The notes beneath the pieces were generated by a model. That model did not search any database, was not told the DNA's origin, and worked only from the letters and a program-made list of their open reading frames with translations. From Acidobacteriota bacterium (lineage in GTDB: Bacteria; Acidobacteriota; Terriglobia; Bryobacterales; UBA6623): a stretch of 64,000 nucleotides of DNA. A program made the position numbers and the translations under genes. Positions 45,192 through 54,278 of this stretch are shown piece by piece. Location: the NCBI GenBank assembly GCA_016125275.1, contig WGMB01000003.1, forward strand, positions 1,219,896-1,283,895. The letters are read 5' to 3'. Positions within the stretch are counted from its first letter, which is position 1; each line of letters begins with the position of its first letter.

Positions 45192-45545
45192 ATGACGCAA
45201 CCTCTTCTTTCCGCAGGCAGCATGACCGGCGACAACGTCGTCAACCCCGCCGGAGAGGATCTCGGCAAGATCGAAGAGCTGATGATCGACACCGAGAGCG
45301 GCCGAGTCGGCTACGCCGTGCTCTCCTTCGGCGGCTTCCTGGGCATGGGCGACAAGCTGTTCGCCATCCCGTGGGAGTCGTTGCAGGTGGACATGGCCAA
45401 CAAACGCTTCGTGCTCAACGTCGCCAAGGAGCGGCTGGAGAGCGCTCCGGGCTTTGACAAGGATCAGTGGCCCAACATGGCGGACCGGAATTGGGGGGCT
45501 ACGATCCACTCCCACTACGGCCGCACGCCGTACTGGGCCGCCTAA
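45192..45545 (+). CDS. PRC-barrel domain protein
   Basis: A 117-residue protein with GGAGG 7 bases before the ATG at 45192. The PRC-barrel is clear: SAGSMTGDNVVNPAGEDLGKIEELMIDTESGRVGYAVLSFGGFLGMGDKLFAIPW, the latter half being typical of PRC-barrel proteins of the YlmC/photosynthetic-reaction-centre superfamily. The last 40 residues have aromatic and His-rich motifs (HSHYGRTPYWAA) that look like a short adaptor tail. The domain mediates protein or RNA contacts, and the function here is not evident. Confidence 0.88.
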   Translation: MTQPLLSAGSMTGDNVVNPAGEDLGKIEELMIDTESGRVGYAVLSFGGFLGMGDKLFAIPWESLQVDMANKRFVLNVAKERLESAPGFDKDQWPNMADRNWGATIHSHYGRTPYWAA

Positions 45546-45557
45546 AGTTTGCGCCCA

Positions 45558-45612
45558 GCCCCCCTGCGGGGGCGGGAAGACGGGCCAACCCCGCTTCCCG
45601 CCCCTTCCTTCT
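45558..45612. terminator. Bidirectional terminator between convergent genes
   Basis: GGGGCGGGAAG (45569-45579) and CTTCCCGCCCC (45594-45604) form a perfect 11-bp stem followed by TTCCTTCT. A competing hairpin GCCCCC-CTGC-GGGGGC lies at 45558-45573. The region separates the PRC gene (plus) from the caspase-like gene (minus). Confidence 0.65.
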
Positions 45613-45617
45613 CCCCC

Positions 45618-48600
45618 CTAGGGACCGACCGTGAGATAGGCCGGCGCCTGCAGTTCCACTCCCTCCACGTAAGCCGTCACGACATAGTCGCCGGGCGCCA
45701 GCGCCGGGATGCGGACGTTGAGCTGTACCAACCCCGGAGCGACGATCCCCGCATAGAGCACTTCCACATCCACGCCGCCGATGCGAACCACCGGCGGATG
45801 CTCCAGCTCGCGAGGCTCCGGCACCAGCCGGCCCAAGTCGAGCGGCGGCAGCGTCTGCCCGAACCCCGTGCCGTAGATCTCGATCACGTCGTCCGCCAGC
45901 GCGGGCCGCGTCGTGATGGTGTTGAAAAGCCCCGCCTTGCCGACCACCGTCCCGTCCGGATGCACCGCCGCCACATAGCGGCCCTGCTCGGGCGAGAGGC
46001 GGAACAGCTCCGGCAGGAAGGCCGTGTTGACGGCCACGAAAGCCTCGCCGACTCCGTTCGCGCCGATCGGTTCGACCAGCACCTCGCCGATCGGCAGGCC
46101 GTCGGGCGGCAGGATGTTGAGCTGCCCCGGACCGCGGAAGCTGATGGCCGACGGCAGGCCGTTGATGCGCACGCCCACGCCGTCCAGGGTGGTGGGCAGG
46201 GCGCCGCCCACGAAGTCCGGTCCGCCCCACAGCCGGCTGGTCGACCCGAATCCGGAGCCGGCGACGGTGGTCCAGGCGCCGGAGGCCAGCCCCGGCAGGA
46301 AGGTGCCGCCGTTGACCACGCCGCGCGCGAAGATCAGCGGCGGATCGAGGTCGGCGGAGGTCTGCCGCAGCGTCAGCGTCGCCCCGGGCGGGCCGGCTTC
46401 GGCTGACCGGGCGGCGCCGGTCCCCAGCGCGGCGATCTGGAAGCGCACCGGCGCCGTGCCCGTGCCGGCCGCCCCGTCAGGGAAGGTGACCCAGGACTGG
46501 TCCGACGACAGCGTCCAGGCGCAGCCCTCGGCCGCCACCACGAAGATCTCCCCCTCGCCGCCGGCGGAGGGAAACGCCGTGCGCGCCGCGTAGCTCTGGT
46601 AGGAGCATTCCCCCGCGGCCGCGTCGAGCGGGCCGGTCATGGAGTAGGTGATGGGCTGACCGCCGGGCAGCGCCCCGTCGGCGCCGAGACGGTAGTCAAA
46701 GCTCAGCACGGGCGTCGCCTGCGCCGGGCCCCCGGCCTCGGTCAACGGCGAGGGGACGTGAATGTTGATCTGGTTGTACTCGCTCAGGACCCGCGGGAAA
46801 CCGGCGATGGGGTTCGTGCTGGGGCCGGACGCGCTGCCCGTGCAGGTGGTCAGATTGAACGGCCCCGAAGCCCTCGTCATCTGGGGGGCGTCGCCGGAGA
46901 GAGTGATCAGGCCGTCGCTGATCGTGTACGTCATCTTCACCCGGGCCGGCATGCCCACGAAGGGCCTGTGACCCGAAGGGTCCTGCTTGACCGAGGTCGC
47001 CACCGTCGCCGAGCCGGTGGTGGGGCAGGCGGTCTGCTGCACCGGGGGCGGGGGCGGCGGCAGAACGGTCACCTTCACGCTCTTGGAGGTGAAGGTCCGC
47101 TGGTCGGTGAAGACGATCCGCGCCGTTCCGGCCTTGTGCGCCGAGATCAGCGTCAGGATGTCCTTCTGCCCGTGCGGGGCGATCACGTTGGGGAGGTCCG
47201 GCGAGACGATCGTGTCGTTGGTGCTGACGACCTGGTAGGTGGTTCCGTTCTCCTTGCCCTGCTCGAACCACGGTCCGAAGCGAGAGATCGTCACGCCGTG
47301 GATCATGCTGCTGCCGTCCCCGGGGAGTTGGATCACGATCTCGTTCTCGCTGAGCGTGAAGTCGCCCACCTGCACCGAGCCGATGCCGACGTACTCCTGC
47401 CCGGTGTTCTGGTCCACCAGGATCAGGTTGTAGGTCGTCTGCCCACAGTGCAGAGCGTTGATGCGCAGTCCCAGCGCGGACTGGTAGGGCCCCATGGGGA
47501 CGTCGACGTTCTCAGTGTCGAACCGCGCGATGCCGGTGTCGACGGTGCGGACCTTCACGAAGAGCAAGCTGTCCGGCGGCGCCGAGGAAGGCCTCTGGAT
47601 CACCACGGTGCGGCTCGAAATCTCGTACGGCAAGTAGACGCTCGGCGCGTAGGCCTGCCGAGTCCCGGTGGGCGAGATGGGGATGCCGACCGGGCCGGGG
47701 GCGGTGACGTTCGGATCCGTGGCGTGGGTGCGGACGTAGTTGACCGCTTCCTGGAAAGTGGTCTCGCCGTCGCCGTTCTCGTCGGGCGTGCTGGTGAACA
47801 GGATGTCGAACAGCTCCTGGTTCAGCAGACCGCCGCCTTCGCCGGAGTAGGAGACGTGGTTGGGGTCAGCCGAGGTAATGACTTGGCCGTTGAAACCGAG
47901 GCCTTGGAGCCAGAGCGCGAACTGCCCGGAATAGCAGGAGCGTACGATCGCGCAGACGTTCTGGCCGCGCCACGGCGCCAGCCATTGGGTGAGCCGGTCG
48001 TAGCTGAGAAAGCCGGTCTCGTCGGGTGAATCCGTCGCCAGCGACAGGCCGCCGCCGCCCAGGCTGTTGTCGCGGGAGTAGCCGTGGGCCGCGATGATCA
48101 GGTAGAGCTTCTTGCAGCCGGAGGCCGCCGCCTCGTCGAGCAGGCGCTTCACGTCCTCGGGCGTGGCGGTCGCTTCGCTGCCGTTGGCGCTGGGCCGGCC
48201 GCCGGGGCCGAGACGATTGCGAAAGACGTTCTGGGGCAGGACCTTGTCGTTGTCGACCAAGCGCTTGGCCCAGCCCTCCATGTCAGCGTTCTTGCCGTTG
48301 AGGTGCGGGCCGTAGAACAGCACCGCGCAGGCGTCGCTGGGAGCGTCCGCGAAGCGCTCCCAACCCAGCGCCGCCAGGGCCGCCTCGCCGCTGTTGTCCA
48401 CGAACGGGCTCAGGCTCATGGGCAGCGAGCCGTTCGGGCGCCGCACTTCGGGGAACCATTGCTGGCGGGTGATCTCGGCAGGGGCGAAGGTCTCGGCCGT
48501 TGCGGGCAAGCGAATCCAGCGCGTCGGGTGGCCGAAATCCGCGCCGGGCTGGTCGTCCACCCACAGCATCCAGGAGGGCTCCGCGGTGCGGAAGGGCTGC

Positions 48601-49163
48601 ACTTCCAGGGCCGGGTCCGGCGGAACCGGGGCGCTCGCGGTGGCGCCGCGCGGCAGCCAGTACGGACCATGCAGGCGGCGGCGCGCCAGCGGCTCGGCGT
48701 CCTCGTCGAACAGAGCCGCCCGCGCAGCGGCCCGCACCTGAGCGGCCGAAAGCGCCGGCGCGGCCGGGTCGCCAGTGACCGTCAGCGCCAAATCGACCGA
48801 GGCGCCTCCGTCGGCCAACCGCGCCTCCACCACATAGACGCCCGGCTCGACCGTCGCCGTCAGGGCTACCGCAGCGACGCCGCCCGCCGTCACGCTCACG
48901 CGCGCCACGCCGGTGGCCGGATCGGCGCCGGCGAGTTGGCCGGCGGGGGTCCGCAAGTCCGTCAGGAACTCGACCTGGGGGGCCGTCGCGGGCCGTCCGG
49001 CGGCGTCGACGACCTGCACTTCGAGGGTGACCGTTTCGCCGGGCCCCGCCACCCGGCCGGCCTGCTCGTCCGCCGTCCAGAGGGAGAGATTGCCGGTTTG
49101 AGCCCAGGCCATCCCGGCAAAAGCCAGAGCGGCCCAGCCGCCCCAGAATGTTCGAAACCTCAC
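45618..49163 (-). CDS. Exported caspase/legumain-like (clan CD) protein with BACON and Solibacter domains
   Basis: A 1181-residue protein from GTG 49163 (GGGAGG 6 bases upstream), with a signal peptide ending AMAWAQ-like at about residue 21. An N-terminal beta domain is followed by a clan-CD-like catalytic core: LYLIIAAHGYSRDN (H360) and VCAIVRSCYSGQF (C410), spaced 50 residues as in caspases and legumains. An EF-hand-like loop DENGDGETTFQE follows (about 462-473), then Ig-like regions, a run of seven prolines (VLPPPPPPPVQQ), a BACON domain (CAWTLSSDQSWVTF) and a terminal Solibacter-type domain (from VVNGGTFLPGLASG). It should act outside the inner membrane. Substrate is unknown, and it could also be a structural clan-CD relative. 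Confidence 0.75.
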   Translation of the reverse strand: MRFRTFWGGWAALAFAGMAWAQTGNLSLWTADEQAGRVAGPGETVTLEVQVVDAAGRPATAPQVEFLTDLRTPAGQLAGADPATGVARVSVTAGGVAAVALTATVEPGVYVVEARLADGGASVDLALTVTGDPAAPALSAAQVRAAARAALFDEDAEPLARRRLHGPYWLPRGATASAPVPPDPALEVQPFRTAEPSWMLWVDDQPGADFGHPTRWIRLPATAETFAPAEITRQQWFPEVRRPNGSLPMSLSPFVDNSGEAALAALGWERFADAPSDACAVLFYGPHLNGKNADMEGWAKRLVDNDKVLPQNVFRNRLGPGGRPSANGSEATATPEDVKRLLDEAAASGCKKLYLIIAAHGYSRDNSLGGGGLSLATDSPDETGFLSYDRLTQWLAPWRGQNVCAIVRSCYSGQFALWLQGLGFNGQVITSADPNHVSYSGEGGGLLNQELFDILFTSTPDENGDGETTFQEAVNYVRTHATDPNVTAPGPVGIPISPTGTRQAYAPSVYLPYEISSRTVVIQRPSSAPPDSLLFVKVRTVDTGIARFDTENVDVPMGPYQSALGLRINALHCGQTTYNLILVDQNTGQEYVGIGSVQVGDFTLSENEIVIQLPGDGSSMIHGVTISRFGPWFEQGKENGTTYQVVSTNDTIVSPDLPNVIAPHGQKDILTLISAHKAGTARIVFTDQRTFTSKSVKVTVLPPPPPPVQQTACPTTGSATVATSVKQDPSGHRPFVGMPARVKMTYTISDGLITLSGDAPQMTRASGPFNLTTCTGSASGPSTNPIAGFPRVLSEYNQINIHVPSPLTEAGGPAQATPVLSFDYRLGADGALPGGQPITYSMTGPLDAAAGECSYQSYAARTAFPSAGGEGEIFVVAAEGCAWTLSSDQSWVTFPDGAAGTGTAPVRFQIAALGTGAARSAEAGPPGATLTLRQTSADLDPPLIFARGVVNGGTFLPGLASGAWTTVAGSGFGSTSRLWGGPDFVGGALPTTLDGVGVRINGLPSAISFRGPGQLNILPPDGLPIGEVLVEPIGANGVGEAFVAVNTAFLPELFRLSPEQGRYVAAVHPDGTVVGKAGLFNTITTRPALADDVIEIYGTGFGQTLPPLDLGRLVPEPRELEHPPVVRIGGVDVEVLYAGIVAPGLVQLNVRIPALAPGDYVVTAYVEGVELQAPAYLTVGP

Positions 49164-49263
49164 AGGAGCCTCCCGGATTGCGGCCCGAGTGTATCACAGG
49201 ATTTGATGACGGCAAAGGACTTAAGTCCGCCGAGAAGAATCGGCCGGCGCCCGCGGCGCGCTT

Positions 49264-49289
49264 ATTCTATAATTCTAGAAGTATGGAAT
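49264..49289 (+). promoter_or_regulatory. ArsR-type operator over the -10 and start codon
   Basis: ATTCTATAATTC-TA-GAAGTATGGAAT is an inverted repeat with 10 of 12 positions matching. It contains TATAAT (49268-49273), the central perfect palindrome TTCTAGAA, and the start codon ATG (49283-49285). ArsR/SmtB repressors bind such imperfect 12-2-12 dyads, so the operon should be autorepressed at a leaderless promoter. Confidence 0.6.
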
Positions 49290-49650
49290 CACAGCAGGGG
49301 GAACCCGTCCCGATCGCCCTGGCGCGGTACGCCGATCAGTTCGCCGCGCTGGGCTCAGAGGCTCGTCTAGGCATCCTGCGGCTGCTGCTGGCGGCCCATC
49401 CCCGGGGAATGGTGGTGGGGGAGCTGCAGCAGGAGCTCGCCATGGCGCCCTCGACGCTGTCGCACCACCTGGAGCGGCTGAAGACCGAGGGCCTGATCGT
49501 GTCGGCGCGCGAGGGGACTTTTTTACGCTACACGGCCCACGACGTGGAGCTGCGGAACCTGCTGGCGTTCCTGTGGGCCGAGTGCTGCAGCCGCAATCGG
49601 CCGCTGGCCCCCGAAGACGTGTTGGCCTGCTGTGGAGACCCGAACGCCAC

Positions 49651-49663
<13 letters not shown>
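49283..49663 (+). CDS. arsR: ArsR-family metalloregulator
   Basis: A 126-residue winged-helix repressor (QFAALGSEARLGILRLLLAAHP; STLSHHLERLKTEGLIVSARE; LRYTAHDVELRNLLAFLW). Cysteines cluster at the C-terminus: C101-C102 in AECCSRNR, C116-C117 in LACCGDPN and C124. Arsenite sensors of the ArsR3 type bind As(III) with C-terminal cysteines rather than the alpha3 Cys triad, so this probably is such a sensor. The promoter operator lies over its own start. The 13-base overlap with arsC supports one operon. Confidence 0.9.
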
Positions 49664-50076
<413 letters not shown>

Positions 50077-50091
50077 CTGGAGGAATCGAAC

Positions 50092-50553
50092 ATGCAATCC
50101 GCCGTGGAATTTGCCGCCAACACCCGCGTTCACATCGCGCTCGACTCCAAGGACGTCGAGCGCTCCATCGCTTTCTATCGCATCCTGTTCGCCCAGGAGC
50201 CGACGAAGGTCCGGCCCGGCTATGCCAAGTTCGAGGTCGCCGACCCGGCCCTGAACCTGTCGCTGAACGCTTCCGCCACGGCCCGGCCGGCGGCCTCGCA
50301 CTTCGGCGTGCAGGTGAAGTCGAGCGAAGCCGTCGCCGAGGCCACCGAGCGGTTCCGCGCGGCGGGCCTCGCAACCGAGATCGAGGAGAACGTCACCTGC
50401 TGCTACGCCGTGCAGGACAAGGTCTGGGTGAAGGACCCCGACGGCAACGCCTGGGAGATCTTTGTGGTGCTCGAAGCCGACACGGCTGAGCACGGCAAGG
50501 CGCAAGAGGGCCAGTGCTGCGCCCCGGAGCCTGCCTTGGTCACCCTGGGCTAA
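50092..50553 (+). CDS. arsI: ArsI-like extradiol-dioxygenase/glyoxalase-fold C-As lyase
   Basis: A 153-residue VOC-fold protein. Its ligand residues line up with ArsI of Bacillus sp. MD1: H14, H70 and E122 for Fe(II), and the vicinal cysteines C103-C104 in NVTCCYAVQDKVWVKDPDGN that hold the trivalent organoarsenical. ArsI enzymes demethylate methylarsenite [MAs(III)] by oxygen-dependent cleavage of the C-As bond. An extra C-terminal C-C pair (GQCCAPEP) is present. It starts 15 bases after arsC stops. CadI-like cadmium-induced proteins are close relatives, but the vicinal Cys favour ArsI. Confidence 0.85.
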   Translation: MQSAVEFAANTRVHIALDSKDVERSIAFYRILFAQEPTKVRPGYAKFEVADPALNLSLNASATARPAASHFGVQVKSSEAVAEATERFRAAGLATEIEENVTCCYAVQDKVWVKDPDGNAWEIFVVLEADTAEHGKAQEGQCCAPEPALVTLG

Positions 50554-50566
50554 ACGGGCCAGAGAA

Positions 50567-50592
50567 AGGGCCGGACGGCGGCGTCCGGCCCT
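50567..50592. terminator. Bidirectional terminator after the ars operon
   Basis: AGGGCCGGAC and GTCCGGCCCT form a perfect 10-bp stem with a GGCGGC loop, 13 bases after the arsI stop and 25 bases from the stop of the convergent receptor gene. Confidence 0.6.
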
Positions 50593-50617
50593 GGTTGGTT
50601 GAGACCCGAGCTGCGCG

Positions 50618-53600
50618 TTAGAAGCCGTAGCGCAGCCCGAGCTGGAAGATGCGGCCCGAGGCGCCCGGCGTGAGGCCGGTGATCTTGCCGAAGTTGCCCG
50701 CCTGCCGATTCTGCTGCGGGGTGGCGAAGTTCGCCCGGTTGGGGAAGTTGATGACCTCGGCCCGGAACTCCAGCGTGTGGCCCTCGATCGGCATCAGGAA
50801 GCGCTTGATCAGCGACAGGTCCGCCCGCACCGCGCCCGGCCCGATGAAGGCGTTGCGGCCGGTGTTGCCGAACGTGCGCGCCGCCGGCCGCACGAAGTTG
50901 TCCACGTTGAAGTAGGTGGCGCCCAGCACGTTGTCACGCCAGTTGGCGGTCTCCTGGTAGGGGCCGATGGCGTCCGCGCGGACGCGCGCCGCCGTCGGGT
51001 AGATCTGCCCGGCGTTGCCCCAGTAGGCCGAGAAAGGCGGCCCGGTGCGGAGCTCCAGGATCGTGCTCAGGCTCCAGCCGCCAAGGACGTGGTTGACGGC
51101 CGCGTTGCCCGGGTCGAAACGGCGGCCCCGGCCCACCGGCAGATCCCACACGGCGGCGGAGATGAGGCGGTGCTTGATGTGGCTGCCGCCGAGTCCGAAG
51201 GCCAGCGAGCGGTCGTACTGGTTGGAAAACGGCGCGTTGCCGTCCTCGCCGGCCAGCTCGTTGCGGCCTTCCACGTCATCCAGCGCCCGGGCGAAGGTGT
51301 AGTTGGTGTTGAACTGCAGGCCGTTCGAATAGCGCTTCTCGAGCTTGAGGTTGAGGCCCCAGTAGTCCGACCGGCCCCAGGTGGGGGCGATCATCGTGAC
51401 GTTGCCGAACTGCGGGAAGGGCCGCAGCGCCTGCTGGGAGTAGCCTTCGTCGAGCAGGTGGATATTGTCCGGGTGGATCTGGTTCAGCGTGGCCGTGCCC
51501 GGGATGGTGAGCTTGCGGCCGAGCGTGACCAGGGCGCCGGCCTCCAGCAGCATGTTGCCCGGCAAGCGGCGCTGGACGTTCAGGTTGTAGGTGAGCAGGT
51601 AGGGGTTGGGCCGGTCCTCGGGCTGGAAGAACTGCGGCGAGAAGATGGTCCCCTGCCCGATCGGCACGGCGCCGAAGCCCGGGACCAGGTCGGCCTCGGT
51701 GGGTTCGGGAATCGCCGGCAGACCGTTGCGCAGCAGGAACGCCGCCTGGGTGTTGTTGGGCGCCGAGAAGCTGCCGTTGATGGAGAAGCCGGCGTTGGCG
51801 ACGATCGGCGTGGCCTGGTCGTACTGCCCCGTGTAGAGGATGGAGGCGCCGCCGCGAATCACCCAATCGTCGCTCGGACGGTAGGCGAAGCCCAGGCGCG
51901 GGCCGATATTGCCGGTGACGAAGTTGTGGGCGTATTTCGACCCGCCGCGGGCGTCCCGGCCGGACCAGGTGATCACGCCGGGGCAGTCGCAGACCGGGTT
52001 GATGGCGGTCTCGTCAAAGGAGTTCTGGCGATTGTCGATCTTCTCCCAGCGCGGCGTGTCGAGGTCGTAGCGCAGGCCGAGGTTGAGGGTGAGCTTCGAG
52101 CTCACCTTCCAGTCGTCCTGCACGTAGGCCCCCATGGAGTTGGCGCGGCTGCGAATCAGGTAGGTCTGGGTGCGGCCGGCGCTGGCGACGAAGCCGTAGA
52201 GCAGGGCGGCGATGGGATCGCCGGTGGCGTTGTTGTTGAAGTTGAACGAACCGCCGGCGCTGGGCAGGTTCTCGTCATCGTTCTGCGAGGCCCTCATCTC
52301 CCAGCCCCACTTGATGGTGTGCTTGCCTTCGACGAAGGTCCAGTTGGTGATGAAGTGGTTGTCCCGAATGGGGAACTGCCGACGCTCCTGGCCGCCGCTG
52401 CGGCCGATGCGCTGAATGCCGCCGCTGAAGCCCATGCCGGGGAAGAACTCCGGATCGACGCCGGTGAGCCCCAGCTTCTCCGGCCAACCCGCTCCCTTGA
52501 GGGTGATGATCGGGTGGTACTTGCGGCGATTCCAGGTAAAGCGGTATTCGGCCACCATGCGGCTGGTGATGTTGGAAATGCCGGTGACGGACCAGTTGAA
52601 GTAGGTGTTGCGGATGATCTGGTTGTCGTTGTGCGCCGGGATGGGCCACAGGCCGATGCCGTTCTCGTTGGTCCCCAGGTTGTGGACGTAGCGGCCGTAG
52701 ATGCGGTGCCGGTCCGAGATGGAGTGGTCGACGCGCGTGCTCAGCGTCTGCACGTCGCTGGTGCTGCCCGCACGGCCCAGGTAGTTCTGGTTCCGCGAAG
52801 CGCGCCCGGTGACGTTGGGCGTGGGCCAGAACTGGGTCATCTGCATCCCGATCGGGTCCATCTGGGTTTGGGGGATGATCTTGTTCGGCAAGGCCTGCCC
52901 GGTGAAGGGGTCCTTGATCGCGGCGCTGATGCCGGACAAATCGCCTTGCAGCTCGGCCGGGTCGGGGATGTTCTCCAGCCGCGGATCGGCGGTGCGCTGC
53001 CGCTGCCACTCCATCGAGGAGAAGAAGAAGGTGCGATCTTTGACGACCGGGCCGCCGAAGGCCCAGCCGAACTGATTGCGGCGCAGCTTCTGCTTCTTCG
53101 CGGCGAAGAATTGGCGCGAGTCCATCGCATCGTTCCGCAGGAAGTCGTACAGGGCTCCGTGGAACTTGTTGGTGCCCGACTTGGTCGTCATCTGGATGAA
53201 GCCGCCGCCGGAGCGGCCCATCTCCGCCTTGTAGTTGGAGACCTCGACGTTCATCTCTTCGAGCGCCTCGATGGGCGGGTCGAAGTTGAGCGAGGCGACG
53301 CCGAGCAGGACGTTCTGGGTGGAACCGCCATCGAGCGTCCACATGGCGTTGTTGGAGCGGCCGCCGGCAATCTGGAACTGCGAGCCGGTGCCGGTCTGCA
53401 CGACGAAGCCGGACAGCCGCACGAGCTGGGCGGCGCGCCGGCCCAGCAGAGGCATGTTCTTGATTTGCTCGTTCTTGACGATGCTGCCGACCGAAGAGTT
53501 CTCGGTCTTGAGCAGCGGCACGTCGGCTTCGACGGTGATGACCTCGGTGACGTCGCCCAGCTCGAGCACCACGTCCACGCGGGCGACGGCGGCGGTATCG

Positions 53601-53887
53601 AGCTCGATGCCGCGCCGCACGAACTGCTTGAAGCCGGCCGACTCGACCGTGAGGTCATAGTTGCCGGGCTTGACGAAGGTCAGGGTGTAGACGCCGGCCG
53701 GGCCGGTCGACGCCGTGTAGGTCTCGCCCGAAGCGGGGTTGACCAGAGAGATCTCCGCGCCGGGGATGACCGCGGCGGTGGAGTCGGTGACCAGGCCGCT
53801 CAGCGTGGCGGCCTGTTGTCCCCAAAGCAGATTCGTTCCTGCAAGAACCAGGAGTGCGAGCCGGAAGCTCGCGAGCTGACGTGGCAT
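50618..53887 (-). CDS. Oar-like TonB-dependent outer-membrane receptor with carboxypeptidase-regulatory domain
   Basis: A 1089-residue outer-membrane protein. A signal peptide precedes a carboxypeptidase-regulatory (CarboxypepD_reg) domain, about residues 28-115 (ATLSGLVTDSTAAVIPGAEISL; VYTLTFVKPGNYDLTVESAGF). A plug domain follows with GSIVKNEQIKNMPLLGRRAAQL and later GGSTQNVLLG, then a long beta barrel that ends FQLGLRYGF with a terminal aromatic, the outer-membrane assembly signal. The architecture is the Oar-like type found in huge numbers in Acidobacteriota. Substrate is not predictable, and no SusD-like partner follows. It has a long structured leader with a LacI-like operator. Confidence 0.92.
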   Translation of the reverse strand: MPRQLASFRLALLVLAGTNLLWGQQAATLSGLVTDSTAAVIPGAEISLVNPASGETYTASTGPAGVYTLTFVKPGNYDLTVESAGFKQFVRRGIELDTAAVARVDVVLELGDVTEVITVEADVPLLKTENSSVGSIVKNEQIKNMPLLGRRAAQLVRLSGFVVQTGTGSQFQIAGGRSNNAMWTLDGGSTQNVLLGVASLNFDPPIEALEEMNVEVSNYKAEMGRSGGGFIQMTTKSGTNKFHGALYDFLRNDAMDSRQFFAAKKQKLRRNQFGWAFGGPVVKDRTFFFSSMEWQRQRTADPRLENIPDPAELQGDLSGISAAIKDPFTGQALPNKIIPQTQMDPIGMQMTQFWPTPNVTGRASRNQNYLGRAGSTSDVQTLSTRVDHSISDRHRIYGRYVHNLGTNENGIGLWPIPAHNDNQIIRNTYFNWSVTGISNITSRMVAEYRFTWNRRKYHPIITLKGAGWPEKLGLTGVDPEFFPGMGFSGGIQRIGRSGGQERRQFPIRDNHFITNWTFVEGKHTIKWGWEMRASQNDDENLPSAGGSFNFNNNATGDPIAALLYGFVASAGRTQTYLIRSRANSMGAYVQDDWKVSSKLTLNLGLRYDLDTPRWEKIDNRQNSFDETAINPVCDCPGVITWSGRDARGGSKYAHNFVTGNIGPRLGFAYRPSDDWVIRGGASILYTGQYDQATPIVANAGFSINGSFSAPNNTQAAFLLRNGLPAIPEPTEADLVPGFGAVPIGQGTIFSPQFFQPEDRPNPYLLTYNLNVQRRLPGNMLLEAGALVTLGRKLTIPGTATLNQIHPDNIHLLDEGYSQQALRPFPQFGNVTMIAPTWGRSDYWGLNLKLEKRYSNGLQFNTNYTFARALDDVEGRNELAGEDGNAPFSNQYDRSLAFGLGGSHIKHRLISAAVWDLPVGRGRRFDPGNAAVNHVLGGWSLSTILELRTGPPFSAYWGNAGQIYPTAARVRADAIGPYQETANWRDNVLGATYFNVDNFVRPAARTFGNTGRNAFIGPGAVRADLSLIKRFLMPIEGHTLEFRAEVINFPNRANFATPQQNRQAGNFGKITGLTPGASGRIFQLGLRYGF

Positions 53888-53893
53888 TCCTAC

Positions 53894-53914
53894 CCTCTTT
53901 GTCTGTCAAAGAGG
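53894..53914 (-). promoter_or_regulatory. Hairpin sequestering the ribosome-binding site of the receptor gene
   Basis: On the minus strand CCTCTTTG-ACAGA-CAAAGAGG forms a perfect 8-bp stem with a 5-base loop. Its right arm contains AGAGG, the likely Shine-Dalgarno sequence, 6 bases before the ATG at 53887. A folded leader would block initiation. Confidence 0.55.
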
Positions 53915-53947
53915 TTGGAGCAAGGAGACGCCCCCGCCCCCGGCCGG

Positions 53948-53961
53948 CGGAAACGCTTACA
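53948..53961 (-). promoter_or_regulatory. LacI/CcpA-like operator TGTAAGCGTTTCCG
   Basis: The site matches 10 of the 12 defined positions of a TGWAANCGNTNWCA-type operator and is CG-centred. It lies about 70-80 bases inside the predicted receptor transcript, where a LacI-family protein could act as a roadblock. Confidence 0.4.
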
Positions 53962-54036
53962 CGCTGGCCGCTCCGAACCAGGGATTCCCGATAATTCAAC
54001 GGGTTACGGTCCCTAACCCCAACCCAAGCAGGGCAG

Positions 54037-54066
54037 AGATTAGCAGCGGCCCGCCGGGTCTGTCAA
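54037..54066 (-). promoter_or_regulatory. Sigma70-type promoter of the receptor gene
   Basis: On the minus strand, TTGACA (54066-54061), an 18-base spacer and TAATCT (54042-54037). A second perfect TTGACA lies at 54082-54077. The predicted leader is about 143 bases long. Confidence 0.55.
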
Positions 54067-54250
54067 TCTAAATTCGTGTCAAGTTTCCACCTGTATTCGG
54101 AGTACAAGAATCCCCATTCCTACTCCGCATAGTAGGGATATCAAGAATCGCTGGGCAGGCGGTCCGAGCGGAGCGGCAGACGCAGCTCCGCCTGAAAAGC
54201 TCGACGGATCGAGCCGGGGAACGTCTGGTCTGGAAAAAGGGGAAGAGTTT

Positions 54251-54278
54251 GCGGGGAGACGCGAACGCCCCTCCCCGC
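54251..54278 (-). terminator. Terminator after the E2 gene
   Basis: GCGGGGAG (54251-54258) and CTCCCCGC (54271-54278) form an 8-bp stem with a 12-base loop, 12 bases beyond the E2 stop on the minus strand; a CTTTTT run follows about 12 bases later. Confidence 0.5.

Noticed and set aside
50777-54016. A 1079-codon open frame on the plus strand opposite the receptor gene
   Set aside because: It is the complement of a high-GC coding region, has no recognisable domain and is rich in Gly/Ala/Val/Asp and Arg runs typical of antisense frames; the receptor gene on the other strand is unmistakable.
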